A stretch of 64,000 nucleotides of DNA from the NCBI GenBank assembly GCA_036276115.1, contig DATBEM010000197.1:5043-69042 (forward strand). Direction: 5' to 3'. The notes below the pieces were generated by a model. It did no database searches. It was not told the DNA's origin and worked only from the letters and a program-made list of their open reading frames with translations. Position 1 is the first letter of the stretch. Each line of letters opens with the position of its first letter. Shown in pieces: positions 44,147-52,585 of the stretch. The position numbers were made by a program, and so were the translations under genes. This DNA comes from Trebonia sp036276115 (GTDB lineage: Bacteria > Actinomycetota > Actinomycetes > Streptosporangiales > Streptosporangiaceae).

Positions 44147-45313
44147 TTACGGCGTGGCGGTGGCCCATTGCACGAGCAGGAGCGTGGCGTCGTCGCGCAA
44201 GCCGTCCTGCTGGCGGTCGAGCAGGGCCTGGACCAGGCGCCGCAGCATCTCCTCAGGCGGCTGCTGGCTGGCGGCTTCCCGCTCAAGCAGGTCGATGAGC
44301 CTGTCCAGCCCGAAGAACTCCCCGTCCGCCGAGCGGGCCTCGGTCACGCCGTCGGTGTAGAGCACGACCGCGTCGCCGGGCTCGAGATCGGCGCGGTTGA
44401 GGGCCGGGGCGCCACCGCCCAGGCCGAACGGCACGATGGGCTCGCTGGCTAGCTCCGCGACGACCTTGCGGCCGCGCAGCAGCAGCGGCGGCGGGTGCCC
44501 GGCGCAGGACCATTCCAGCCGGCCAGTGGCGATCGCGAGCTTCCCGATGATGCCGGTGGCGAACGACTCGTCGCCGTAATGGTCGACGAGCGCCTGGTCG
44601 ATGGCCGCGTGGATGCCCGGGACCGGGGTGCCGCTCCGGCGCGCGTGACGGTAGGCGCCGATGGCCAGGCCGGTCAGCAGGGTCGAGGCGATGCCGTGGC
44701 CCATCCCGTCGAAGATGGCGAAATCCAGGCAGCCGTCGCCGGCCACGTAGTCGAAGGCGTAGTCGAACGCGTCGCCGGCGATGTCGTAGGCGGGCTCCAG
44801 CAGCCCGGCGACCAGGGCACCGGTGGTGCGAGTGGTCAGCGGCGGCAGCAGGTCCCACTGCATCCCCGCTGGCAGCGACATGCCCTGTTTCTGGCGGCGG
44901 ATGTTCGGGATGTCGCTGACCTGCGCGGCCGAGGCGACGACCAGCCCGGCGAAAACGCCGACCAGCCCGGCCCGCTCCAGGGCCGAGGGGTCCGCGCTCG
45001 GGACGGTGAGCGCCAGCACCCCGGTCCTGCTCGCCTGCTCCGTCACCGGGACCCAGACCCGGACCGACTCGCCGCGCTCGCCGGCCACCGGCAGGCCGCT
45101 GGCGAACGCCCGGCCCGCCATGGATCCCTCGACCGCCTCCGGGGCAACCCCGGCGACCAGCGGGAGCAGCACCTTACCGGAGAAGTCGGCCAGGTAGACC
45201 ACGGGATCCCAGGCCGGCACCGCCGCGCATGCCGCGATGAGCACCTGGTGAAGGTCACCCCCGGCGGCGTCGCGCAAGGCGCGCAGCGCCCCGGGGTAGC
45301 CAGACTCGCGCAT
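44147..45313 (-). CDS. PP2C/SpoIIE-type serine phosphatase with GAF-like sensor
   Basis: A 388-residue signalling phosphatase. The N-terminal ~150 residues resemble a GAF sensor (LHQVLIAACAAVPAWDPVVYL, SVRVWVPVTEQ). The C-terminal SpoIIE/PP2C domain has the metal-binding aspartates in YDIAGDAFDYAFDY and AIFDGMGHGIAS, and later LEPGDAVVLYTDGVTEAR and LRDDATLLLVQW. These enzymes commonly dephosphorylate anti-anti-sigma factors. The ATG at 45313 has GGAG 8 nt upstream and is preferred over a GTG at 45340. No anti-sigma partner is adjacent. The sigma factor at the right edge is far away. Confidence 0.87.
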   Translation of the reverse strand: MRESGYPGALRALRDAAGGDLHQVLIAACAAVPAWDPVVYLADFSGKVLLPLVAGVAPEAVEGSMAGRAFASGLPVAGERGESVRVWVPVTEQASRTGVLALTVPSADPSALERAGLVGVFAGLVVASAAQVSDIPNIRRQKQGMSLPAGMQWDLLPPLTTRTTGALVAGLLEPAYDIAGDAFDYAFDYVAGDGCLDFAIFDGMGHGIASTLLTGLAIGAYRHARRSGTPVPGIHAAIDQALVDHYGDESFATGIIGKLAIATGRLEWSCAGHPPPLLLRGRKVVAELASEPIVPFGLGGGAPALNRADLEPGDAVVLYTDGVTEARSADGEFFGLDRLIDLLEREAASQQPPEEMLRRLVQALLDRQQDGLRDDATLLLVQWATATP

Positions 45314-45443
45314 CGCGGCTCCATTCGGGCGGTAGTGCACCGAAACGGGTGCGCCTGGCCAGGCTACCTGCGCCCGTGGCGGCTTACCGCCGGGCTGCCG
45401 CGGGTGCGGTGCATGCCGCTGCGGTCGGCGCCGGGATGGGTCG

Positions 45444-46100
45444 TCAGGTGGCGTCGGAGGATTCCCGGTCCGGCGGCTGAGGCTGCATGGCGGTGCCGTC
45501 GAGCAGCACGGCGAATGCCTGCTCGACGATGGGGAGCAAGCGCGCGGCGTCCAGGCCGGGACCGCCGTAGCGGCCGCGGTAGAGCTGGGCGGACGCGCGG
45601 AGCGCAGAGGTGGCGGCGCAGGCGGTGACGACCGCGCGCAGTTGCTCCTCGTCGGTCGGGGATTCGATGCCGGCCCGGGCGAGCAGGGTGTCGGCGATGC
45701 CCTGCTCCCAGTCGGCGAGCAGGCGGATCAGGCTGAGCCGGGCGCGCAGCCCGGCGACCGGGCTGGCCAGGCTCCGGGCTAGCGCGGGCGGCCCGCCGGG
45801 GCCGATCAGGGTGCGCAGCGCGGCGAGGATCGCGGCCAGCGGCGGCTCGCCGGCGGGGCGTGCGCGAAGGGCCGCGAGGATGACCGGGAGCAGGTCCGAG
45901 ACGTCCGTGCGAAGCAGGTCGTCCTTGCTGTCGAAGTAGCGGAAGAAGGTCCGGCGCGAGACGTTGGCCGCCTCGGTGACGTCGTCGATCGTGGTCCGCG
46001 AGAAGCCCTTCTCCGCGAACAGCCGGCGTGCCGCGTCGCGCAGCGCCTGGCGGGTCTCGTCCTTCTTGCGGTCCCGCCGCCCGGCGTCCGGCCGGGGCAT
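45444..46100 (-). CDS. TetR-family regulator
   Basis: A 218-residue TetR protein. The helix-turn-helix is in GFSRTTIDDVTEAANVSRRT, followed by FFRYFDSKDDLL. The C-terminal part (LLADWEQGIADTLLARAG, VVTACAATSALRAS) resembles the MftR-type ligand domain. The ATG at 46100 is chosen because the basic N-terminus (RRDRKKDETRQALRDAA) begins there. The open frame continues to 46154 without a ribosome site. It faces a short region with three GGCACTA repeats and a divergent lipoprotein gene, which are its likely targets. Confidence 0.87.
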   Translation of the reverse strand: MPRPDAGRRDRKKDETRQALRDAARRLFAEKGFSRTTIDDVTEAANVSRRTFFRYFDSKDDLLRTDVSDLLPVILAALRARPAGEPPLAAILAALRTLIGPGGPPALARSLASPVAGLRARLSLIRLLADWEQGIADTLLARAGIESPTDEEQLRAVVTACAATSALRASAQLYRGRYGGPGLDAARLLPIVEQAFAVLLDGTAMQPQPPDRESSDAT

Positions 46101-46174
46101 GCTCACGGCGCCGTCACAGCGCGCTGCCTGCCACTCATACCGGCAGTCTGCCACAAGCCGCCAGCCGCAAATAA

Positions 46175-46245
46175 GGCACTAGTGCATTATGGCACTATTG
46201 ACACTTTCACTCGCGTGGCCCACACTGATTTTGGCACTAATGCCA
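46175..46245. promoter_or_regulatory. Operator cluster with three GGCACTA repeats
   Basis: GGCACTA occurs at 46175, 46191 and 46233. The first extends to the perfect palindrome GCACTAGTGC (46176-46185), and the third to TGGCA-CTAA-TGCCA (46232-46245). A -35-like TTGACA (46198-46203) lies between them, pointing to the lipoprotein gene. This is the expected layout for a TetR regulator controlling both divergent genes. Confidence 0.55.
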
Positions 46246-46264
46246 TTTAGCGAGGGAGTGACCC

Positions 46265-46861
46265 GTGGCAGGTACGCCCGTAGGCCGTCTGGCGCGGGGA
46301 GCGGTCCTGTCGGTGGCCGCGTTCGCGCTGGCCGCCGCAGTCGCGGGATGCAGGGGGCAGGTGGTGGCATCCGCGCCGAGCGCCTCCCCCACGGCGCCGG
46401 CGCCGGTGCCGGCATCGCCGCCGACGCCGACGGCGGTCACCTCGACGCCGGCCGATCCACCGGCAACGCCGGCCGCCCAGACCACCATGGCGACCAGCCC
46501 GGCGCCGGGCGCAGGGGCGCTTTCTGCCTCAGTCACCTCGCCGGTTCCGCTGTCGGGTACTGCCGCCGCGCCAGTGTCCTGCGTGACCGGGATCAGCTAC
46601 CGCGCAGAGGTCTCCAGCGCCGTCATCCATGGCGATCAGGTGTCCTTTACCGTGGCGATCGCCCGCTACCGCGGGCCGGGCAGTTATCTGGCTGTCGTCG
46701 CGGTGACGCTGCGCCAGCCGACGGGAGTGGTGACCACGGTGGCCGGCGTCTCCCGGGTCCCCGCGACGATCACCTCCTCCGGCGGATCGTTCTCCGTGAG
46801 CGCGGTCGGCAGCGCCGGGCGGACCCTCAGCGGCTCGCTGACCTGGACGTGCGGGACATGA
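46265..46861 (+). CDS. Secreted lipoprotein of unknown function
   Basis: A 198-residue protein with a lipoprotein signal (FALAAAVAGC, lipid-linked Cys near residue 29). A ~65-residue Ala/Pro/Thr/Ser linker follows, then a C-terminal beta-rich domain (~105-198) with two cysteines (VSCVTGISYR and LTWTCGT at the end) that may form a disulfide. The GTG start has GGGAG upstream. It is divergent from the TetR gene and probably regulated by it. No known domain. Confidence 0.72.
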   Translation: MAGTPVGRLARGAVLSVAAFALAAAVAGCRGQVVASAPSASPTAPAPVPASPPTPTAVTSTPADPPATPAAQTTMATSPAPGAGALSASVTSPVPLSGTAAAPVSCVTGISYRAEVSSAVIHGDQVSFTVAIARYRGPGSYLAVVAVTLRQPTGVVTTVAGVSRVPATITSSGGSFSVSAVGSAGRTLSGSLTWTCGT

Positions 46862-47416
46862 CCGGGCGGTCCCAGCGCTGGCTGGGAACCACCCGGGTAC
46901 TGCTGCGCACCCGCCGCGCCCGCCGCCACCGGGATGCGGGGGAGGCGCTGCGCGCGGTGGCGACGCGGTCTCCGCGCTGCTCGCCGCGTCACGGGAGCCC
47001 GGCGAGCTCAGCCCCCGAGAGGTCCACGACCATGTGATGACCCTGCTGCTGGCCGGCCATGAGACCACGTCCAGCGCGCTGGCCTGGAGCCTGTACCTCC
47101 TCGGCCGTTACCCCTGGGCACAGCGGCGGGTGCGGGCCGAAGCCGACTCCCTCAGCGGCCGGGCAGCGGACGCGGGCGACCTGCCCGCCCTCCGTTACAC
47201 CCGGGCGGTGGTCACCGAGGCGATCCGCCTCTACCCGCCCGCGTGGATCATCGGCCGCACCGTCACCGCCGGCATTGACCTCGGCGGCTGGCGCCTACCG
47301 CCCGGGTCCGCCCCGCCCTCAGCTACCAGGTCACCCTGCGCCCGGCGGCGGGCATGCCCATGACCGTGCACGCCCGGCACGAGATTCCTGCTCGGCGGCC
47401 CGTGACTGCGGGTTAA
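46862..47416 (+). pseudogene. Cytochrome P450 relic lacking the heme-ligand region
   Basis: From about 46962 the frame reads GDAVSALLAASREPGELSPR, then MTLLLAGHETTSSALAWSLY (I-helix), then TRAVVTEAIRLYPPAWIIGR (K-helix with ExxR). It reaches LGGWRLPPG and then shifts frame directly into ALSYQVTLRPAAGMPMTVHA, the extreme C-terminus. The ~60 residues with the heme-binding FxxGxxxC are missing, as is the N-terminal half. The relic stop (TAA 47414-47416) interlocks with the stop of the convergent aldolase gene. It cannot encode an active P450. Confidence 0.8.
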
Positions 47417-48417
47417 GGGCGACTGGCCAGGTCAAGGGCGATGTCGGTGAGCAGGTCCTCCTGGCCACCGACCAGCTTGCGCCGGCCGGCTTCCAGCAGC
47501 AGCGCGCGCGTGTCAGTGCCATGCCGGGCGGAGGCCGCTTCCGCGTGGCGCAGGAAGCTGGAGTACACCCCGGCGAAGCCGAGGGTCAGCGTCTCCCGGT
47601 CGACTCGCACGGGCCGGTCCTGGAGCGGCCGGACCAGGTCATCGGCAGCGTCCTGCAACGCGAACAGGTCGCAGCCGTGCTCCCACCCGTCCAGGGTGGC
47701 GGCCGCGGCGAGCGCCTCAAGCTGGCAGTTCCCCGCGCCGGCACCGTGCCCGGCAAGCGAGGCGTCCACCCGGACGGCACCCGCCTCGACCGCGGCCAGC
47801 GAGTTGGCCACCGCGAGCGACAGGTTGTCGTGCGCGTGGATGCCGATCGCGGTAGCCGGGTCCAGGGCGTCGCGGTACGCGCGGACCCGGTCGCCCACGC
47901 CGCGAGGGGTCAGGTGCCCACCGGAGTCCGTGACGTAGACGCACTGCGCGCCGTAGGACTCCATGAGCACGGCCTGGGCGGCGAGCACGGCCGGCTCGGC
48001 CATGTGGCTCATCATGAGGAACCCGGCGACGTCCATGCCGAGCTCCCGGCCGGTGGCGATGTGCTGGGCGGCGATGTCCGCCTCGGAGCAGTGGGTGGCA
48101 ACCCGCACCGAGCGCACGCCGAGCGCGTGCGCGCGCTTCAGGTCGGCGATCGTCCCGATGCCGGGCAGCAGCAGCGTGGTGAGCCGGGCACGGGTGATGG
48201 CGGCGGCGACCGCCGTGATCCAGTCATCGTCGGTGTGGCTGCCAGGGCCATAGGTGACGCTCGCGCCGGCGAGCCCGTCGCCATGCGCTACCTCGATGGC
48301 ATCGACTCCGGCCGCGTCCAGCGCGGCCGCGATCGTCGCCGCCCGCTCGGGCGCGAGCTGATGGCGAGTAGCGTGCATGCCATCGCGAAGCGTAACGTCC
48401 TGAATGTAGAGCCTCAT
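47413..48417 (-). CDS. mhpE: 4-Hydroxy-2-oxovalerate aldolase
   Basis: A 334-residue DRE-TIM-type aldolase splitting 4-hydroxy-2-oxoacids into pyruvate and an aldehyde. It has IQDVTLRDGMHATRHQ at the start, AIEVAHGDGLAGASVTYG, GIHAHDNLSLAVANS, VDASLAGHGAGAGNCQLEAL and LTDIALDL. In this family it forms a channelling complex with the acylating aldehyde dehydrogenase encoded immediately upstream, whose stop it overlaps (ATGA). It is the last gene of the meta-cleavage operon. DmpG/HsaF is an equally good name. Confidence 0.92.
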   Translation of the reverse strand: MRLYIQDVTLRDGMHATRHQLAPERAATIAAALDAAGVDAIEVAHGDGLAGASVTYGPGSHTDDDWITAVAAAITRARLTTLLLPGIGTIADLKRAHALGVRSVRVATHCSEADIAAQHIATGRELGMDVAGFLMMSHMAEPAVLAAQAVLMESYGAQCVYVTDSGGHLTPRGVGDRVRAYRDALDPATAIGIHAHDNLSLAVANSLAAVEAGAVRVDASLAGHGAGAGNCQLEALAAAATLDGWEHGCDLFALQDAADDLVRPLQDRPVRVDRETLTLGFAGVYSSFLRHAEAASARHGTDTRALLLEAGRRKLVGGQEDLLTDIALDLASRP

Positions 48418-49322
48418 CGTGCCGCCATCCACTCGCCGACCCGCACCGCGGCCGAGGTCATGATGTCCAGGTTGCCCGCGTACGCCGGCAGGTAGTGCCC
48501 AGCCCCCTCCACCTCCAGCAGGACGCTGACCTGATGGGTCACGCCCGTCGCGAGGGTGGCCACGTTGCCGTCGGTCTCAGTGATCTGGACTGGCTGCTTC
48601 AGCCGGTACCCAGGCACGTAGCCCGCCACGTCCGCGACCATCCGGGTGACCGCCCGGCTGATCGCCGCGCGGGTTTCCGCCTCCGGAGCGGCGACCAGGC
48701 AGTGCACGCTGTCGCGCATGATGAGCGGCGGCTCGGCCGGGTTGAGGATGATGACCGCCTTGCCGCGCCGGGCTCCGCCGACAGACTCGATCGCGCGGGC
48801 CGTGGTCTGCGTGAACTCATCGATGTTGGCTCGCGTCCCCGGCCCGGCGGAGCGCGACGAGATCGACGCGACGATCTCCGCGTACGCGACCTGGGTCACC
48901 GACGCGACCGCGGCCACGATCGGGATGGTGGCCTGGCCCCCGCAGGTCACCATGTTGACCTCGCGCGCGCCGGAGTGCGCGTCGAGATTGACCGCCGGCA
49001 CGACGAACGGGCCGAGCGCCGCCGGGGTCAGGTCGACGACGCGGACGCCGTACGGTGCCAGGGCCGCCACGTTGGCCACGTGCGCCGCGGCTGAGGTCGC
49101 GTCGAAGACTACCCCGATCTCCGCAAAGCCCGGCAGGCCGATCAGCCCCTTGACGCCGCCGGCGGTGGTCGCGACGCCGAGCCGGGCTGCGCGGGCCAGC
49201 CCGTCCGACAGCGGGTCGATGCCGGCCATGGCGGACACCGGCAGCGGACCGGCCCTGCGCAATAGCTTGATCATGAGGTCAGTGCCGATGTTGCCGGAGC
49301 CGATAACGGCCGCGCCGATCAT
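48414..49322 (-). CDS. mhpF: Acetaldehyde dehydrogenase (acylating)
   Basis: A 302-residue NAD-dependent enzyme converting the aldehyde from the aldolase to acyl-CoA. It has the Rossmann motif AVIGSGNIGTDLMIKLL at the N-terminus, the catalytic cysteine in NMVTCGGQATIPI, and family blocks IVASISSRSAGPGTRANIDE and NPAEPPLIMRDSVHCL. The ATG overlaps the hydratase stop (ATGA). The frame stays open upstream to 49574, but that segment lies in the hydratase gene. Confidence 0.92.
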   Translation of the reverse strand: MIGAAVIGSGNIGTDLMIKLLRRAGPLPVSAMAGIDPLSDGLARAARLGVATTAGGVKGLIGLPGFAEIGVVFDATSAAAHVANVAALAPYGVRVVDLTPAALGPFVVPAVNLDAHSGAREVNMVTCGGQATIPIVAAVASVTQVAYAEIVASISSRSAGPGTRANIDEFTQTTARAIESVGGARRGKAVIILNPAEPPLIMRDSVHCLVAAPEAETRAAISRAVTRMVADVAGYVPGYRLKQPVQITETDGNVATLATGVTHQVSVLLEVEGAGHYLPAYAGNLDIMTSAAVRVGEWMAAR

Positions 49323-50131
49323 CGCGCGCCCCCGGTAAAGGAGGCGGTGACCTGGCCGAGCCCGCCGATCTCGGCCGTGAAGCGGTCCCCTGCCCGGACT
49401 GGCACCATTGGTCCGAGCGCACCGGACAGCACGACCTGCCCGGCTCGGAGCGGCTGGCCGTACGACCGCGCGGTGGCGGCTAGCCAGGCGACCGCGACGG
49501 CCGGGTGACCGAGGCAGGCCGCGCCGGATCCAGCCGATACTTCCTCCGCGCCGCGCCACAGGCGCATCGGGCACGCGGCCAGGTCAAGCTCCTGCGGCAG
49601 CGCGTGCGCCAGCCCCAGGGTAAACAGGCCCGACGAGGCGTTATCAGCGACCGTGTCGACGATCGAGATGTCCCAGCGGGCAATGCGGCTGTCAACGACC
49701 TCCAGCGCCGCGACGACTGAGCTGGTCGCGGCGAGCACATCGTCGGGGCCGATGTCCGGGGCGTCGAGGTCGTCGCCGAGCAGGAACGCGACCTCCGCCT
49801 CGATCCGTGGCTGGAGCAGCCGGCCGATGTCAATCGGCTCACGCTGCGAGCAGCTCATCGTCGACAGGAGCGTGCCGAAGTCCGGCTGGTCCACGCCGAG
49901 CTGGGCCTGCACCCGCGGGTTGGTGAGGCCGATCTTGCGGCCGACAACGCGATCCCCGGCCGCCACCCGGCCGGCGACCCAGGCGGCCTGCACGGCATAG
50001 GCGGCGTCTATGTCACCGGGCGGCAGCAGCGCGCGGACAGGCGGGCAGGGCCGGCCGGCGGCGCGGGCGCCGGCGAGCCGTTCGAGCGCTGCGCCAGCCG
50101 GGGCATCCAGGGACGGTCTCGCAAGAGCCAT
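49319..50131 (-). CDS. mhpD: 2-Keto-4-pentenoate hydratase
   Basis: A 270-residue hydratase of the fumarylacetoacetate-hydrolase-like family. It adds water to the 2-hydroxypenta-2,4-dienoate released by ring cleavage. Blocks GRKIGLTNPRVQAQLGVDQP, LLQPRIEAEVAFLLGDDLDA and VVAALEVVDSRIARWDISIV are visible, with metal-binding acidic residues in the latter two. The ATG start overlaps the dioxygenase stop by one base (TGATG). Confidence 0.9.
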   Translation of the reverse strand: MALARPSLDAPAGAALERLAGARAAGRPCPPVRALLPPGDIDAAYAVQAAWVAGRVAAGDRVVGRKIGLTNPRVQAQLGVDQPDFGTLLSTMSCSQREPIDIGRLLQPRIEAEVAFLLGDDLDAPDIGPDDVLAATSSVVAALEVVDSRIARWDISIVDTVADNASSGLFTLGLAHALPQELDLAACPMRLWRGAEEVSAGSGAACLGHPAVAVAWLAATARSYGQPLRAGQVVLSGALGPMVPVRAGDRFTAEIGGLGQVTASFTGGAR

Positions 50132-51063
50132 CAGGCCACCTCGAAAGTCGTGCCGATGCCCATCCCGGTGATCCACTGCGGCACCGGCTCGTAGCTCGTC
50201 CACACCAGCGGCCGACCAGCCGCGGCGAGGCCGATGAGCCACGTGCGGATCTCGTGACCGCCGCTGCCCGCGCGTTCCTGGAGCCCCTCGTCGCCGAGGC
50301 TGGTCACCGGGTCCAGGTCGGCCGTGACCAGCTGCTTCAGGAACCAGGCGTCCCAGGTGGCGTTGACCCGGGAGTCAGGGTTGCCGGCCAGGGCGCGAAC
50401 ACCCGGCTCACGAGCGGCCGCGAAGGCCCGGACGTCGCGCCGCCCATGGATCACCGCGGCCCGGCGCTCGGCCGGGACGGACGCGTCGCGCGGGTCATTG
50501 GGCGGCAGCCAGTGTGACAGGCCGCCGCTGGCCACGATCAGGACCCGCCCGGCGTCGGCCGCCCGGATCGCCGCGCCCAGCGACCGGCCGAGCGCGACGC
50601 AGCGCGGCATCGACGGCAAGGGCGGGGCCGCGGCATTGACGACCAGCGGGACCAGCGGCAAGTCGGCGTCGCCGCGGACCATCTCATACCCCTGCACGAT
50701 GCCGTGGTCGACAGTGAGCGCGAAGGACAGGGCGATGTCGAACCCGTCCCGCGATAGCCCCTGGTGGACCGCCCAGGCGAGCGCGGACGCGACGGGCAGC
50801 GGCCCCGAGCGGCTGCCGAAGTCCCCGAACGCCTCGGCCTGTTCCACCCCGAGCACGAACGGCGGCATCGCGTCGTAGAAGTTCGCGTGGAAGTGGTCCG
50901 GGCCGATAACCACCAGCGCGTCGGGGGCCAGGGCGGCAACTGCGGCGGCCACCTGGCCTGCGCTGGCCAGGAACCGGCCGCCGGGCGCGGCCTCGCCGGA
51001 CGGCGGCAGCATCGTCGCGAACGGCGAGTGAGACATGCCGACCATGCCGATGATCTCACTCAC
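50131..51063 (-). CDS. mhpB: Class III extradiol ring-cleavage dioxygenase (MhpB-like)
   Basis: A 310-residue LigB-type dioxygenase that opens catecholic rings next to the hydroxyls; E. coli MhpB has 314 residues. It has GMVGMSHSPFATMLPP at the start, VVIGPDHFHANFYDAMPPFV, LTVDHGIVQGYEMV and LIVASGGLSHWLPPNDPRDA. The histidines of DHG and GLSH match the essential pair known in MhpB. The GTG start overlaps the hydrolase stop (GTGA). The ring substrate could be a dihydroxyphenylpropionate-like compound or another catechol; no ring hydroxylase of the MhpA type is present. Confidence 0.9.
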   Translation of the reverse strand: MSEIIGMVGMSHSPFATMLPPSGEAAPGGRFLASAGQVAAAVAALAPDALVVIGPDHFHANFYDAMPPFVLGVEQAEAFGDFGSRSGPLPVASALAWAVHQGLSRDGFDIALSFALTVDHGIVQGYEMVRGDADLPLVPLVVNAAAPPLPSMPRCVALGRSLGAAIRAADAGRVLIVASGGLSHWLPPNDPRDASVPAERRAAVIHGRRDVRAFAAAREPGVRALAGNPDSRVNATWDAWFLKQLVTADLDPVTSLGDEGLQERAGSGGHEIRTWLIGLAAAGRPLVWTSYEPVPQWITGMGIGTTFEVA

Positions 51064-51944
51064 CGGGCCGCTTCCCCGGTCGTCTTGAGCAGGAAGTCGC
51101 GGTGCACACGCAGGAATTCCTCCCGCTTTTCCCACTGCGGCCAGTGGCCCGCGTCGGCGATGACCTCCAGGCGGGCACCGGGCACCCAGTCAAGCAGCAG
51201 CTGAGCCTCGTCCAGGCCTCCGGTCGGGTCATGGTCGGTCCAGAGCAGGAGCGTTGGCGCGGTGATCTTGCCGACCCAGCCGGGGTCCCACGCGAAGTCC
51301 TTCCGGATCGCGGGCTCCTGGAGCACGAGCGTGTTGGTGATCGCCTGCAGGAAGCCCGGGCGGCTGTAGACGGCGCGGCGCAGGGCGACGAGCTCGTCGG
51401 TGACCATCTCGGTGTGGTGGAACAGGAACTCAACCCGGCGGCGGACGGTCGCGTCGCTCGGGTCGCGGACCGCAGCGAGCGTGCTCTCCTTGAGCCGGGT
51501 CATCACCTCGGGCTTGTTGGCGATGTTGCCCGGCGTGTTCAGCACCATCCGGCCGACGCGTCCGGGGTGGTGGGCAGCGGTCCATGCGGCGACCCAGCCG
51601 CCCAGCGACTCGCCGGACAGGTGGGCGGTGCCGATGCCCAGCGCGTCCATCAGGCCGGTCAGGTGGTCACTGAGCACGTCGATGGTGTACGGCCGGTCGG
51701 GCAGGTCAGACCAGCCGTGGCCCACCATGTCGTAGGCGGTGACGCGGAAGTCGGCGGCCAGGCCGGCGATGTCGCGGGCATAGGCCTCCAGGTGGCCGCC
51801 GGTGCCGTGCAGGAGCACCAGGTCGGGGCCTGAGCCGGCGCGCAGCACGCGGGTGCGCACGCCGTCCACGTCGACGTGGCGCAGCTCATGATCGGTGTCG
51901 GCCAGCTCACCCCAGATGCTGATGTGCTCGGGCAGGTCACTCAT
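51060..51944 (-). CDS. mhpC: Meta-cleavage product C-C hydrolase (alpha/beta fold)
   Basis: A 294-residue alpha/beta hydrolase. It has VLLHGTGGHLEAYARDIAGL (oxyanion region), the nucleophile serine in HLSGESLGGWVAAW, an acid in LLWTDHDPTGG and the histidine in VIADAGHWPQWEKREEF. By position it hydrolyses the ring-fission product, giving a dienoate and a short acid. The ATG at 51944 has GGAGGA upstream and overlaps the cupin stop by one base (TAATG). Confidence 0.88.
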   Translation of the reverse strand: MSDLPEHISIWGELADTDHELRHVDVDGVRTRVLRAGSGPDLVLLHGTGGHLEAYARDIAGLAADFRVTAYDMVGHGWSDLPDRPYTIDVLSDHLTGLMDALGIGTAHLSGESLGGWVAAWTAAHHPGRVGRMVLNTPGNIANKPEVMTRLKESTLAAVRDPSDATVRRRVEFLFHHTEMVTDELVALRRAVYSRPGFLQAITNTLVLQEPAIRKDFAWDPGWVGKITAPTLLLWTDHDPTGGLDEAQLLLDWVPGARLEVIADAGHWPQWEKREEFLRVHRDFLLKTTGEAAR

Positions 51945-52444
51945 TACTGATCCTCCGGGAATCGGGCGCGCGCCTCGGCCACGGTGCACAGGCCGGCGCT
52001 CTGCCGCCGGGCGACGCCGAGCGCCTGCAGCAGGCGGGAGCTTTCGATGGTCAGGAACTCGGCCGGCTCGTCCGCCGAGTCGTTGTAATGGCGGTGCCAG
52101 GTCCACGGCGGCGTGTAGATGAAATCGCCGGCCGCCCAGCCTTCCGTCTCGTCCTCGATGTCGCTGTGCCCGCTGCCCGAGATGACGTAGTGCACCGTCT
52201 CGTGGTAGTGCCGCTGCATGTCTGAGCTCTGGCCGGCCGGGATAGTCTGCCGCAGTAGCTCGAACGTTACGGTCGGCAGGCGCCCGGCTATCGCCAGCGT
52301 GGTCGGGTTGTGGACCTGGCCGGCCGGGAGCCGCTCCACCTCGGCGGCGTGCACCACGACCGGCCGCGCGGTGCCCGGGCGGACGGCGGCGCTGATCGCG
52401 GCGAGGAAGTCAGCCATGTCGAAGCCTGCACCCTGAAGTCCCAT
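51944..52444 (-). CDS. Cupin-domain protein of the meta-cleavage operon
   Basis: A 166-residue single-domain cupin with metal-binding histidines in MQRHYHETVHYVISG and WTWHRHYND, plus ESSRLLQALG. It may be a dioxygenase or isomerase acting on pathway intermediates, but its exact role is unknown. Its ATG overlaps the stop of an SDR remnant (TGATG), so it was once coupled to that gene. It is the first intact gene of the operon running 52444 to 47413. Confidence 0.82.
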   Translation of the reverse strand: MGLQGAGFDMADFLAAISAAVRPGTARPVVVHAAEVERLPAGQVHNPTTLAIAGRLPTVTFELLRQTIPAGQSSDMQRHYHETVHYVISGSGHSDIEDETEGWAAGDFIYTPPWTWHRHYNDSADEPAEFLTIESSRLLQALGVARRQSAGLCTVAEARARFPEDQ

Positions 52445-52530
52445 CAGAACGTTTCCGTCCCTCCTCCGTCGACCGTGAGCACGGTTGCGTTGACGTAGCC
52501 AGCGTCAGCAGACGCCAGGGAACGCGGCTC
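52444..52530 (-). pseudogene. 3' remnant of an SDR gene
   Basis: The minus strand reads SLASADAGYVNATVLTVDGG, then GTETF and a TGA that overlaps the cupin ATG. This is the standard C-terminal end of a short-chain dehydrogenase (ASDxAGYxxGxxLxVDGG). Everything 5' of it is gone, and the sequence changes to the IclR promoter region. It shows that a full SDR once headed the operon. Confidence 0.7.
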
Positions 52531-52585
52531 GTGCGGGCTACCGTGTTGGGCTTAGCCTGACCGGTATGACCCCGCAGAGCCAACG

